A stretch of 52,452 bases of DNA from Sphingobacteriaceae bacterium. Its GTDB lineage: Bacteria; Bacteroidota; Bacteroidia; B-17B0; Aurantibacillaceae. The translations under genes were made by a program, and so were the position numbers. Below, one piece after another: positions 35,798-45,073 of this stretch. The stretch lies in assembly GCA_947453445.1 (NCBI GenBank), contig CANGGP010000017.1, positions 1 through 52,452 of the forward strand. Reading direction: 5' to 3'. Numbering within the stretch: position 1 is the stretch's first letter; each line of letters begins with the position of its first letter. The notes beneath the pieces were generated by a model that was not told the DNA's origin, did no database searches, and saw only the letters and a program-made list of their open reading frames with translations.

Positions 35798-36763
35798 CTA
35801 TACTTGCATGTCGTGACCACATTTGAAATGGCCTTCGGGGCAAGCTTTGAAGCCATGTATGCCACAGGGGCGACATGAAAGTGTACGAACTTCTTTTACA
35901 GTGCTTTTATCAGACAAGGGTCCAAAACCAAACAAAGGCACGGTTGACATGAAGTATGCTGTTACAGGTGCATTGGAGGCCGAGGCCAGGTGCAATGGTG
36001 CGCTGTCGTTTACATAATTCATTTGCGCTTTCGACATAAGGGCATAGGTTTGCAGAAATGATATTTTGCTGCAAAGGTTGTGCAAGTGTTGGTGTTTGCT
36101 GCCACTGATAATTGTATCGACAAGGCTTTTATCAGAAGGGGCACCAAGTAAATAAATGTTTTGATCAGGATTTAATTGTTGGATCAGTTCAATCCATTTT
36201 TCGACCGGAAGTTGTTTAGTGAACCAGGCAGAAGCGGGTGCGATGCAAATAAAAGGGCTTTTGATGTATTGTTCCACAGCCTCTTGATCGGCCTCACTTG
36301 CATGTAATTTGGGTTTAAAAACAATTGCATCGGTAAAATCTTCTATCAATTGATTGTAGCGTTCAATTTCGTGTTTACCAATGCTTAGTTCGTGTTTTAC
36401 GGCGGTATTGAATAAAAACGAAAATGGGTTTTGTTTGTATCCGCTTTTGTGTCGGGCACCAGAAAAGGCGGTGAGTAATCCCGAACTGGCAAAACGGTGA
36501 CAATTTACCACACAATCGTATTTATTTTTACGAATGCGAAAAAGCAATTGGATTAGGTTTTTATTTTTTTCGCTTTGTTTGTTCCACACCAATACTTCAT
36601 GCAAAAAAGGATGTTGTTCGTAAAGGCTTTCACTTCCTTTTCGCACCAGAATAGAGATTTTGGCGGAAGGAAAGTGTTGGTGCAGTTTCTCTACTAAACT
36701 TGATGCAAGAATGGCATCACCAATAAAAGCAGTTTGTATGATTAGAAAGTTGTTGTATTGCAT
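35798..36763 (-). CDS. Glycosyltransferase family 9 (heptosyltransferase-like)
   Basis: A 321-residue GT-B enzyme. N-terminal FLIIQTAFIGDAILASSLVEKL (6-27) is the acceptor-side motif of LPS heptosyltransferases. The C-terminal half has CIAPASAWFTKQLPVEKW, IYLLGAPSDK and MNYVNDSAPLHLASA (donor binding, with the DSAPLHLA motif). A Cys-rich tail (RTLSCRPCGIHGFKACPEGHFKCGHDM) is common in these proteins. It probably adds a heptose or hexose to the LPS core. It follows miaE by three bases, so the two are cotranscribed. Confidence 0.9.
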   Translation of the reverse strand: MQYNNFLIIQTAFIGDAILASSLVEKLHQHFPSAKISILVRKGSESLYEQHPFLHEVLVWNKQSEKNKNLIQLLFRIRKNKYDCVVNCHRFASSGLLTAFSGARHKSGYKQNPFSFLFNTAVKHELSIGKHEIERYNQLIEDFTDAIVFKPKLHASEADQEAVEQYIKSPFICIAPASAWFTKQLPVEKWIELIQQLNPDQNIYLLGAPSDKSLVDTIISGSKHQHLHNLCSKISFLQTYALMSKAQMNYVNDSAPLHLASASNAPVTAYFMSTVPLFGFGPLSDKSTVKEVRTLSCRPCGIHGFKACPEGHFKCGHDMQV

Positions 36764-36766
36764 GGC

Positions 36767-37351
36767 TTAACCGTGTATGGTTTCTTTAGTGCCGTATTTA
36801 GTAATGATGTTGGCTTCATAATCGAGCCATTGTTGCCAACGTTTATTCACATCTTCGTATGCTTCGCCGTATTTTCGAGCAAAATTTAAAAAGGTAGTGT
36901 AATGGCCGGCTTCGCTAATCATTAAATCGCGGTAAAAATCTTTTAGTTCGCTGTCGTTTATTTCACCTGAAAGAATTTTAAATCGCTCGCAGCTGCGGGC
37001 TTCAATCATGGCCGCAAATAATAAGCGATCGATAAGCACAATGTGACGTTTATGGCCTTTACGCATAAATTTGTATAATTCATTTACGTAATCATCTTTT
37101 CGCTCAAAGCCAAGGGTATAACCACGTGCTTTTATTTTTTCAAAAACCATTTCAAAGTGGGTAAGTTCTTCTTTGGCAATACTGAGCATGCTGCGCACCA
37201 AATCATCGTGTTGGGGCCAACCAAGTACAATGCTTATGGCGTTGCTGGCGGCTTTTTGTTCACAGTAAGCATGGTCAGTTAAAATTTCCGACAAATTTTG
37301 TTCGGCTATATTCACCCATTTTGGGTCGGTGGGAAGTTTTAATCCAAGCAT
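36767..37351 (-). CDS. miaE: tRNA 2-methylthio-N6-isopentenyladenosine(37) hydroxylase MiaE-like
   Basis: A 194-residue non-haem diiron protein with a ferritin-like four-helix bundle. Conserved ligand motifs are DHAYCEQKAA (about 26-35), SIAKEELTHFEMV (about 62-74), FAAMIEARSCERF and LMISEAGHYTTF. MiaE hydroxylates ms2i6A37 in tRNAs. It is the first gene of the miaE-GT9 pair, divergent from the RsmI-like gene. MiaA and MiaB, which make its substrate, are not in the window. An imperfect -7 element (TTTCTTTG) lies about 10 bases upstream. Confidence 0.9.
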   Translation of the reverse strand: MLGLKLPTDPKWVNIAEQNLSEILTDHAYCEQKAASNAISIVLGWPQHDDLVRSMLSIAKEELTHFEMVFEKIKARGYTLGFERKDDYVNELYKFMRKGHKRHIVLIDRLLFAAMIEARSCERFKILSGEINDSELKDFYRDLMISEAGHYTTFLNFARKYGEAYEDVNKRWQQWLDYEANIITKYGTKETIHG

Positions 37352-37394
37352 AAATTACAGTACAAAGAAACATTATTTTAATTAATATTACACG

Positions 37395-38105
37395 GTGAAG
37401 CAGCATGGAAAATTATATTTAATTCCGGTTCCAATTAGTGAAACACGGCCATTGGATCATATTCCAAGTAAAAATCTTGAATTAATTCAAGGCTTAGAAT
37501 ATTTTGTAAGTGAAAACGCAAAAATAGCAAGGTCGTTTTTAAAACGTTTTGCCTATCCCGATATTCAAAAGGCGAAGATTGAAGAACTCAACCAACACAG
37601 TGAAGAAAAATCGGTGCAAGGATTTTTAGCGCCGCTTTTGGCAGGTTATTCGGTAGGATTAATGAGTGACGCCGGATGTCCTGCCATTGCTGATCCCGGC
37701 GCGGCCCTTGTAAAATTAGCCCATCAAAAAGGCATTCAAGTGGTGCCGCTAAGTGGTCCGAGTGCAATTGTACTCAGCATAATGGCCAGTGGGTTTAACG
37801 GACAAAATTTTGCTTTTGTGGGCTATTTACCAATTGAACGAATACCCAAAGTAAAGCGCATTAAAGAATTGGAGATGATGGCTTTGAAAAATAAACAGGC
37901 CCAATTTTTTATAGAAACACCTTATCGAAATGAGCAAATTTTTGAATTGCTCCTCAGTACATTAAATGCCGATAGTTATTTGTTTGTGGGTAAAGATTTA
38001 AGTGGAGTACATGAATTTGTTTACAGTGCAAAGGTGGGGGATTGGAAAAAAATCAAGAAGCCTGAGATGCATAAAATTCCTGTTGTGTTTGGTATCTATG
38101 CCTAA
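37395..38105 (+). CDS. RsmI-like SAM-dependent methyltransferase
   Basis: A 236-residue tetrapyrrole-methylase-fold protein. N-terminus GKLYLIPVPISETRPLDHIP; SAM-binding DAGCPAIADPGAALVKLAHQKGI, LSGPSAIVLSIMASGFNGQ and FAFVGYLP; later FFIETPYRNEQIF and FVGKDLSG. This matches the group of RsmI (16S rRNA C1402 2'-O-methyltransferase), but the N-terminus differs from canonical RsmI (TLYVVATPIGNLxD), and the ARSFLKRFAYPDIQKAKI segment is typical of a second Bacteroidota paralog. So the target may differ. GTG start at 37395. Confidence 0.82.
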   Translation: MKQHGKLYLIPVPISETRPLDHIPSKNLELIQGLEYFVSENAKIARSFLKRFAYPDIQKAKIEELNQHSEEKSVQGFLAPLLAGYSVGLMSDAGCPAIADPGAALVKLAHQKGIQVVPLSGPSAIVLSIMASGFNGQNFAFVGYLPIERIPKVKRIKELEMMALKNKQAQFFIETPYRNEQIFELLLSTLNADSYLFVGKDLSGVHEFVYSAKVGDWKKIKKPEMHKIPVVFGIYA

Positions 38106-38196
38106 AGGCCCTCGCAGGGTTCTCAATAAAAGATCCTTTGTTTAATAAAGCCGGGAATTGTGGAAAAAATATATTCAACAAGGCCTGTTTATAAAG

Positions 38197-38204
38197 TATC
38201 TTTG
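38197..38204 (+). promoter_or_regulatory. -7 promoter element upstream of the HDIG gene
   Basis: TATCTTTG matches TAnnTTTG, 40 bases upstream of the GTG start. A second, imperfect element (TTTCTTTG) lies closer, at about 38233-38240. Confidence 0.4.
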
Positions 38205-38244
38205 ACTTAACCCATTCATCGTTTGTAAATTCTTTCTTTGTATT

Positions 38245-40233
38245 GTGAATCTTTTTGAAATAATTAGAGCCAAACACAATTTGGTATTTAAGTTGAGCAT
38301 GGTGTTTGTGATTTCTTATTTGGTGGCTTTGATGCTGCCAAACAAAGAAGTAAAGGGCCATAAACTCGACAGTTATACTTCGGTATGGCCTTACCGTGAT
38401 TTGGTTTTGGAGGATGATTTTTACATCGAAAAATCAAAGGCAGAAATTACCGAGGAGAGAAAAAAAATTGCCGCAACATCCCCTTTATTTTTTGAATACA
38501 ACGCCGCCGAAAACGCCAAGAAGGAAAAGCAACTACAAACATTAAAAGTCAACAAACCAAAGGTTTATGATGAATTGATGATAGTGATGGCGGAAATTTA
38601 CCGCAAGGGGGTTTTTGAAATGGTAGATTCAATGTGCGAGAAATCGGTTTATGTTGCTGAAGGTAATTATGCCGAGGCTGTTAGTTGTTTTGATTTTTAT
38701 ACAATTCCAAAAGCAGCGGGTCGATTACGACAAGATTTTGCACCCATTATTCCGGATTTTAATTACCTCGATTATTTGGTGATTAATTATTATTACAACA
38801 AGGATAAAAGTGACATGTACTTAAACCATCTCTTGGAACAAATTTCCTTGTACAAAAGCGTTTTAAAAACAGGAACCACCTTGATAAAGCGCGGAGAGCC
38901 TATAACGGAAGAGAAGCGCAAGCTGATTAATTTATATTATTACAGCGAAAATAAGCATGATGGCTTTGTGTTGTCGGTGTTTATGGCGAAATGGTTTTTG
39001 GTGTTTATTATTTGTTTGATTTTGTTGGTGTTTTTGGCCTTTTTCAGAACCTCCATTTTTGGTCAAAATAAACAAGTGGCATTTTTGTATTTGTTGTTGT
39101 TGTCTTCGGTTTTTTGCACTTACATTTTTTATCAATACAGCTTAATGATTTTGGCGCTGCCTTTTGCCTTGGTGCCTATTTTGGTAAGGGTGTTTTTTGA
39201 CAGTCGCGCTGCCTTATTTACGCATTTGATGGTGGTGTTGAGTTGCAGTTTTTTTATGGCCGATAAAATGGAATTTATTTTGTTAGAATTGTTAACCGGT
39301 ATCGGTACATTATTTGCTGTGGCAGAGATGCGCAAACGGCAGCAGATTTTAAATGCAGCCCTCTTGGTATTGGTGTTTAATGTTTTAATTTTTGTGTCAT
39401 ACCAATACGGATTTTCAAGTCCTGCGCTGATTTTTAAATTAACTTCTTATGTACCACTTTGCATTAGCGCCATGTTGGTTTTATTGGCCTATCCATTAAT
39501 ATATTTAACCGAACGTTTTTTTGGATTTATCTCCGATTTTAAATTGCTTGAGTTATGCGATTTAAATCATCCTTTATTAAGAACCTTATCGAAAGAGGTG
39601 CCTGGAACTTTTCAGCATAGCTTGCAGGTGGCAAATTTGGCGGAGGAGGCCATTTATTATATTGGTGGAAATTCGTTATTAATTCGTGCGGGAGCCATGT
39701 ATCATGATATCGGAAAAATTAAAAACCCAAGTTTTTTTACCGAAAACCAAAGTCATGGTTTTAGTCCACACCAAGAATTAAACCCTTTGGATAGCGCCAA
39801 CATCATCATTAACCATGTGATTCATGGGGTTGAGTTGGCCAAGGAGCATCAATTGCCTGAGCAAATTATTGATTTTATACGTACACACCATGGCACCACA
39901 TCAGTGAAATATTTTTATGCCTTGTTTCAAAAGCAATCGGGTGAAAGTGCTGCCTTGTCGGAGGATAAATTTCATTATCCGGGTCCTATACCATTCAGTA
40001 AGGAAACGGCTGTGTTAATGATAGCCGATGGCGTGGAAGCGGCTTCAAGAAGTTTAAAGGTACATGATGCGGCAAGTATCAATGATTTAGTGGACCAAAT
40101 GATAGAATATAAAATAGCCAATAATCAGTTTATTAATGCCGATATTACCTTTAAAGACATTACCGTGATTAAGAAAATTTTTAAGAAACGATTAATGAAC
40201 ATTTACCATGCCAGAATCGAATATCCGGATTAA
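38245..40233 (+). CDS. 7TM-HD (PgpH-type) HDIG phosphohydrolase
   Basis: A 662-residue membrane enzyme. An N-terminal helix (about 12-32) precedes an extracytoplasmic 7TMR-HD domain (about 50-225), then seven hydrophobic helices (about 245-435) and a cytoplasmic HD domain with FQHSLQVANLAEEAIYYIG, AGAMYHDIGKIKNP (the HDIG motif), NHVIHGVELAKEHQLP and RTHHGTTSVKYFYA. PgpH proteins degrade the second messenger c-di-AMP, so this gene probably controls envelope/osmotic signalling. The GTG start at 38245 has no good Shine-Dalgarno. A capsule operon follows 49 bases later but has its own promoter. Confidence 0.93.
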   Translation: MNLFEIIRAKHNLVFKLSMVFVISYLVALMLPNKEVKGHKLDSYTSVWPYRDLVLEDDFYIEKSKAEITEERKKIAATSPLFFEYNAAENAKKEKQLQTLKVNKPKVYDELMIVMAEIYRKGVFEMVDSMCEKSVYVAEGNYAEAVSCFDFYTIPKAAGRLRQDFAPIIPDFNYLDYLVINYYYNKDKSDMYLNHLLEQISLYKSVLKTGTTLIKRGEPITEEKRKLINLYYYSENKHDGFVLSVFMAKWFLVFIICLILLVFLAFFRTSIFGQNKQVAFLYLLLLSSVFCTYIFYQYSLMILALPFALVPILVRVFFDSRAALFTHLMVVLSCSFFMADKMEFILLELLTGIGTLFAVAEMRKRQQILNAALLVLVFNVLIFVSYQYGFSSPALIFKLTSYVPLCISAMLVLLAYPLIYLTERFFGFISDFKLLELCDLNHPLLRTLSKEVPGTFQHSLQVANLAEEAIYYIGGNSLLIRAGAMYHDIGKIKNPSFFTENQSHGFSPHQELNPLDSANIIINHVIHGVELAKEHQLPEQIIDFIRTHHGTTSVKYFYALFQKQSGESAALSEDKFHYPGPIPFSKETAVLMIADGVEAASRSLKVHDAASINDLVDQMIEYKIANNQFINADITFKDITVIKKIFKKRLMNIYHARIEYPD

Positions 40234-40245
40234 TGACACATTTTA

Positions 40246-40272
40246 TTGCCCCAAAAAAAATCAATACATTTG
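40246..40272 (+). promoter_or_regulatory. Promoter of the polysaccharide operon
   Basis: TTG at 40246-40248 and TACATTTG at 40265-40272 (spacing 16, slightly short) stand 10 bases upstream of the ATG at 40283, again giving a very short leader. Confidence 0.5.
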
Positions 40273-40282
40273 TATATAACTT

Positions 40283-41035
40283 ATGCGTTATCTAACCATT
40301 CTAGTCATCTTTGCACTGACGTTAAATTCCTGCAAACTTTTTAGGTCGAATCTGATGCTTAAAACCGGCAAGGATTATAATTACGATACCTTAATTGATT
40401 CAATCAGTCGCGTTGATTATAAAATTGCACCAAACGATGCCTTTTTGTGTCGAATTGTGACCAATAATGGGATGAAATTGATTGATCCGACTATTAATGC
40501 CAATATTATTCGCAATGATTATGAAGCAACCGTTGAAAGCGATGGTGTGATAAAGTTGCCATTATTGGGCCGAATTGTAGTGGCGGGTCTAACGGTAAAG
40601 GAAGCTGAAAAACTTTTGGAAGAAAAATATTCGGTGTTGTATGTTGATCCTTATGTAAGTTTAAAAATCACCAATAAACGAATTATCATTTTTCCGGGTA
40701 ATGGCGGTTCGGCCAAGGTGTTAAACCTAACGAATAACAATACAACCATAATGGAAGCCATTGCAAATGCCGGAGGGATACTTGAAGACGGAAAGGCTTA
40801 CAAGGTGAAATTAATTCGCAGCAATACTGATCCTAGTCAAAAGCCACATGTTTATTTGATGGATTTATCGACCATTGGCGGAATTAAAGCCGGTAATAGC
40901 ATTGCCCAAGCCGGAGATATTATCTATGTTGAACCTAGGTACCGTCCTTTGGCCACCTTTAACCGTGAGGTTACCCCAATTGTGTCGCTATTAACGAGTC
41001 TTTTCTTATTGTACCAGTTTTCTAAAATAAGATAA
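40283..41035 (+). CDS. Wza-like polysaccharide export lipoprotein
   Basis: A 250-residue outer membrane polysaccharide export protein. Lipobox in NSCKLF (Cys17 approximately). The Poly_export domain spans about 45-140 (YKIAPNDAFLCRIVTNNG, GVIKLPLLGRIVVAGLTVKEAEKLLEEKYSVLYVDPYVSL) and an SLBB-like domain about 150-225 (AIANAGGILEDGKAYKVKLIRS). A C-terminal hydrophobic helix (VTPIVSLLTSLFLLYQFSKIR) probably spans the outer membrane, as in Wza. First gene of the operon that also has the autokinase; stop and next ATG are one base apart. Confidence 0.93.
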   Translation: MRYLTILVIFALTLNSCKLFRSNLMLKTGKDYNYDTLIDSISRVDYKIAPNDAFLCRIVTNNGMKLIDPTINANIIRNDYEATVESDGVIKLPLLGRIVVAGLTVKEAEKLLEEKYSVLYVDPYVSLKITNKRIIIFPGNGGSAKVLNLTNNNTTIMEAIANAGGILEDGKAYKVKLIRSNTDPSQKPHVYLMDLSTIGGIKAGNSIAQAGDIIYVEPRYRPLATFNREVTPIVSLLTSLFLLYQFSKIR

Positions 41036-41036
41036 T

Positions 41037-43457
41037 ATGTTTAATCCGCAGGTCGACAGCAGCAATAATAATTTAAAAGATATAACCGAAAAGTTAAATC
41101 AAGGACTTGATATTGGTGTTTTAGCCTTTTTATTTAATAAAAGTAAATATTGGATTATTTCTTTCTTCTTGCTTTCGTCGGTTTGTGCCTTTATTTATTT
41201 GCGATACAGCCAATCCATATATGAATCAACGGCGGTATTACAAATTAATGATGGTAATCAGGCCAGTGATATTTTGAAAATTAATACAGGTGGCGAAAAC
41301 GAAAATATACTGGCTGAGGCCATCGAGCAAATACGCTCGAAGGTGTTTTTAAAAAGGGTGGTTGAGCGCATGGATATTAGTGTGAACTACTTTAGTGAAG
41401 GAACTTTTAAAAACAACGAGCTTTATCATTCATCACCTTATTTGGTTAAAATCAACATAAAAAATCCGGCTGTTTATGGCGAAAAATTGTATGTTGAACT
41501 AAATAGTACTTTAACAGGTGGAACTTTAAAATCGGGTAAACGCAACTTTAAATTTGTGATTAACGATTGGTTATTCACTGAAGCATTTGATGTAAATGTT
41601 TATTTAAATCCTAAAATACCGGCACAGCAGGTAACTGCCATGGTGAAAGAAAACAAGGCATTGTATTTTACGGCAGAAGACAAGGACGCGGTAACAGCAG
41701 CTTTAAAAAACAAATTAACCGTTCGTACTTTAAGTGATTTGGCAAAAACCATTTCATTAAAAATTACGGATGTGAATAAGCACAAAGCCAGTGATATTGT
41801 GAACGCTATAACAGAAGAGTATTTGGTATATGATGTTGAGCGTAAAAGTGAAAGTTCGACCAATATTTTGGCCTTCATCGATTTTCAATTGGAAAGTATT
41901 TCCAATGCCTTAAAAACCAATGAAAGCGATTTGCAAAGGTTTAAGAAAGAAAAAAATTACAGCGACAAAGATAAGTTGATGAGTACTGAAATGGCACGTT
42001 ATTCAACTGTTGAGGATCAAATGTTGCAAGTACAAACCGACGAGAAAATATTGACTGAAATTCAAAACAGTATTTCTCGCAACAAGGGCATTAACAATTA
42101 TCAAATTGTTTCTTTGTTAAGTGGTTCGGAATATGAATCATCTATCAAGGAAATTACGCAAGCCATATCGAAGTTAATTGCAGAAAAAGAAAATTTGTTG
42201 TACCAATTAAAGCCTGATGCCGAAAACATTAAGCAAATTAATTTTCAACTTGAGAATCAAAAGAAATTGTTGTTGGAAAGCTTAGAGGCTGTGCGCTTAA
42301 AGTATAAAACCAAGTACAAAAGTTTGTTAGAAAAATCTTCTGATTTTAGATCAAAAATGTCACAAAATCCGGAAGATGAGGTTGAGTTTTCGCGCTTAAA
42401 CAGGATGTATACCATCAGCGAGAAATATTATACCATGTTGTTGGAAAAGAAAACTGAATTTCAAATTTCAAAAGCCGGTTATGTGTCAAAGAATTTACCC
42501 TTAGAAAAATCAAATGGTCCGGGTGCCCTTGTATCGCCAAGCAAAAAATCGGCCATTATCATCGCTTTTGTGGTATCGCTAGTATTGTCGTTGTTATTGG
42601 TTTTTGTACGTTATTTGTTTCATGATAAAATTTATACCATTGGTGATATTACAAAATATTCGAGTGGTAATGTGGCCTTACTGGGTGTTGTACCAAAATA
42701 CCCGAATGACATTCCTGTATCGCAATTAATTGTGGATAAGAATCCTAAAGCCTTAATCAGTGAGGCCTTTAGATCGATTCGAACCAATTTAAGTTTTATT
42801 GATAATTCACCGGGCACTAAAATTGTTGCCATTACATCAACCATTAGTGGTGAGGGTAAAACCTTTGTGGCCATTAACATTGCCGGGGTATTGGCCTTTA
42901 CCGGTAAAAGGGTGGTGATTATTGACTTGGATATGCGCAAGCCTAAAATTCACCGTGGATTTGGTGTAACCAATGCCATTGGTATGAGTACCATTTTAAC
43001 AGGCTTGAATGAAGTGAAAGATTGCTTTATGAATAGTCCGCTTGAAAATTTAAAATTTATCACAGCCGGACCATCACCGCCAAATCCTTCAGAATTAATT
43101 TTGAGTGAGAAATTAGATATGGTGTTAGAAGAATTGTCGAACAGTTTTGATTACATCGTAATAGATAATGCCCCAATTGGATTGGTAACCGATGGTATTG
43201 CATCGATTCAAAAAGCACACTACCCAATTTATGTGTTTAGGGCCGGTTATTCACGTAAACAGTTTACGCAAATATTAGATCGTTTAAAAATAGAATCGAA
43301 TGTAAAAAACTTGTCGGTTGTGTTAAACGATGTGGATGTAAGCAGAAAAATTTACAGTTACAATTATGGCTATGGTTATGGCTACGGTTATGGCTATGGT
43401 AGCGGATATTACACAGATGATAATTCTAAATTCGGGAAAAAGAAAAAGAAAGCATAA
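41037..43457 (+). CDS. Wzc-like polysaccharide co-polymerase/tyrosine autokinase
   Basis: An 806-residue BY-kinase. N-terminal Wzz domain with a membrane helix (about 38-56), long periplasmic coiled coil (about 265-470), second helix (about 498-518, IIIAFVVSLVLSLLLVFVRYLF) and a cytoplasmic kinase domain: Walker A SGEGKTF, A' VVIIDLDMRKPK, B DYIVIDNAPIG. The tail has a Tyr-rich cluster (10 Tyr in 20 residues) with six YG units followed by KKKKK, the autophosphorylation region. Phosphorylation of the tail controls chain length and assembly of exopolysaccharide. No Wzb-type phosphatase lies in the window. The stop overlaps rfbC's ATG (TAATG). Confidence 0.93.
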   Translation: MFNPQVDSSNNNLKDITEKLNQGLDIGVLAFLFNKSKYWIISFFLLSSVCAFIYLRYSQSIYESTAVLQINDGNQASDILKINTGGENENILAEAIEQIRSKVFLKRVVERMDISVNYFSEGTFKNNELYHSSPYLVKINIKNPAVYGEKLYVELNSTLTGGTLKSGKRNFKFVINDWLFTEAFDVNVYLNPKIPAQQVTAMVKENKALYFTAEDKDAVTAALKNKLTVRTLSDLAKTISLKITDVNKHKASDIVNAITEEYLVYDVERKSESSTNILAFIDFQLESISNALKTNESDLQRFKKEKNYSDKDKLMSTEMARYSTVEDQMLQVQTDEKILTEIQNSISRNKGINNYQIVSLLSGSEYESSIKEITQAISKLIAEKENLLYQLKPDAENIKQINFQLENQKKLLLESLEAVRLKYKTKYKSLLEKSSDFRSKMSQNPEDEVEFSRLNRMYTISEKYYTMLLEKKTEFQISKAGYVSKNLPLEKSNGPGALVSPSKKSAIIIAFVVSLVLSLLLVFVRYLFHDKIYTIGDITKYSSGNVALLGVVPKYPNDIPVSQLIVDKNPKALISEAFRSIRTNLSFIDNSPGTKIVAITSTISGEGKTFVAINIAGVLAFTGKRVVIIDLDMRKPKIHRGFGVTNAIGMSTILTGLNEVKDCFMNSPLENLKFITAGPSPPNPSELILSEKLDMVLEELSNSFDYIVIDNAPIGLVTDGIASIQKAHYPIYVFRAGYSRKQFTQILDRLKIESNVKNLSVVLNDVDVSRKIYSYNYGYGYGYGYGYGSGYYTDDNSKFGKKKKKA

Positions 43458-43999
43458 TGGAATTTGAAGAAACATATTTAAAAGGACTATTTGTTATAAA
43501 ACCCAAAGTGTTTGCGGATGCCCGTGGGTACTTTTTTGAAAGTTACAGTGCACAATCTTTTAAAGCCGCAGGTTTAAATTTAAACTTCGTACAAGACAAT
43601 CAATCACTCTCTCAAAAAGGTGTTTTAAGAGGTTTGCATTTTCAAAACAATCCGTTTGCACAAGGTAAATTGGTGCGTGTGATAACCGGTGCCGTATTGG
43701 ATGTGGCAGTCGACATTCGCAAAGATTCGGCCACATACGGCAAATGGTTTAGTTTAGAACTTAACGAAGAAAATAAAGCCATGATGTACATTCCTGAAGG
43801 GTTTGCGCATGGATTTGCCACTTTGCGCGATAATACCATTTTTTCGTATAAATGTACCAATGTATACAACAAAGCCTCTGAAGATTGCATTGTATGGAAC
43901 GACAAAGATTTGGCCATAGATTGGAAAATAGAAGCACCGCTTTTATCGGAAAAAGATTTAATGGGTAAAGCCTTTAAAGACTACATCAGTTTATTTTAA
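43457..43999 (+). CDS. rfbC: dTDP-4-dehydrorhamnose 3,5-epimerase
   Basis: A 180-residue cupin-fold enzyme of dTDP-L-rhamnose synthesis. Family motifs: DARGYFFESYS (about 18-28), FVQDNQSLSQKGVLRGLHFQ (active-site His in GLHFQ), KLVRVITGAVLDVAVDIRKDSATYGKW, YIPEGFAHGFATL. The other rml genes (rfbA, B, D) are not in the window. Overlapping start with the autokinase stop places it in the polysaccharide operon, so rhamnose is probably part of the polymer. Confidence 0.95.
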   Translation: MEFEETYLKGLFVIKPKVFADARGYFFESYSAQSFKAAGLNLNFVQDNQSLSQKGVLRGLHFQNNPFAQGKLVRVITGAVLDVAVDIRKDSATYGKWFSLELNEENKAMMYIPEGFAHGFATLRDNTIFSYKCTNVYNKASEDCIVWNDKDLAIDWKIEAPLLSEKDLMGKAFKDYISLF

Positions 44000-44017
44000 A
44001 CCCTTACACACAAACAA

Positions 44018-45073
44018 ATGAATTTAAGTTTTCAATTTTTAATTACCACCTTGTTTGTTGTGTGTTTTGTGTTTTCATTACTCATTAATTACATTTTATT
44101 GCGTTTTGCGCAAACGTTAGGAATACGACAATACCAGCACAATCAAATCAGATGGAATCCGAATGCCAAGCCAAGTTTGGGTGGTATTTCTTTTTACGTG
44201 GTGTTTTTATTTGCTTTTATTTTTACGGTTATTGTTCCACCTAAAAACTCGGGATTCAATATTTATATCATTGGCATTTTAATGGCTTCCACTTTGGCTT
44301 TCTTGATGGGATTAGCCGATGATGCCTTTAACACCCAGCCATTGTTGAAATTTTTGACCCAAATATTTTGTGCCCTTATTTTGATTTTTTCAAACCACAG
44401 CATCAATATTTTTCAAAACCAATTTATTGATTATATCGTCACTATTTTATGGGTGGTTGGTTTAATGAATTCAGTAAACATGCTGGATAATATGGATGGT
44501 ATAACCTCCATTGTGTCGATACTGGCTTGTACTTTTATGGTGTTTGTGAATGTATCATTATTTAATACTGCGAGTTATTCAACCCTTTTAAATTTAGGCG
44601 TGTTGGGTGCCTTGTTTGGTTTTTTAGTTTTTAATTTTCATCCTTCACGCATGTTTATGGGTGATACGGGTTCTCAATTTTTGGGCGCGTTTTTAGCGGT
44701 AATGGGTATTGATAATTGCTGGAACAATCCAACGTCGCCATTGGTGAATGGTTTTCCGATAGCCAATATCATCATTGTTTGTTTGGTATTTATTTTACCA
44801 TTAACTGATACTTTTACTGTGGTGATTAACCGCATGAAGATTGGGCAATCGCCCTTTGTTGGTGGTAAAGATCATACCACGCACCATTTGTTTTACAGGG
44901 GATTAACTGAAAAGCGTATTTCAATTTTATTCTTTGCTGTTGGCGGCATAGGAATTATTATGGCGTATTGGTTGGTGATTAAATTTAGTTATCCATTGTT
45001 TTATGCATCCATTGGTTTTATTGCTGTTGTTTCGTCGTTATTATATTTAAATACATTGATTAAGAAACGTTGA
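44018..45073 (+). CDS. WecA/MraY-like undecaprenyl-phosphate sugar-1-phosphate transferase
   Basis: A 351-residue polytopic protein of the glycosyl-4 transferase family. Signatures are GLADDAF (Asp-Asp magnesium site), [31 protein letters not shown] and [14 protein letters not shown] near the C-terminus. It moves a sugar 1-phosphate to the undecaprenyl phosphate carrier to start a polysaccharide chain. WecA (GlcNAc-1-P) is closer than MraY because of the HHLFYRG ending and genetic context. The next gene starts inside its stop codon. Confidence 0.92.
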   Translation: MNLSFQFLITTLFVVCFVFSLLINYILLRFAQTLGIRQYQHNQIRWNPNAKPSLGGISFYVVFLFAFIFTVIVPPKNSGFNIYIIGILMASTLAFLMGLADDAFNTQPLLKFLTQIFCALILIFSNHSINIFQNQFIDYIVTILWVVGLMNSVNMLDNMDGITSIVSILACTFMVFVNVSLFNTASYSTLLNLGVLGALFGFLVFNFHPSRMFMGDTGSQFLGAFLAVMGIDNCWNNPTSPLVNGFPIANIIIVCLVFILPLTDTFTVVINRMKIGQSPFVGGKDHTTHHLFYRGLTEKRISILFFAVGGIGIIMAYWLVIKFSYPLFYASIGFIAVVSSLLYLNTLIKKR

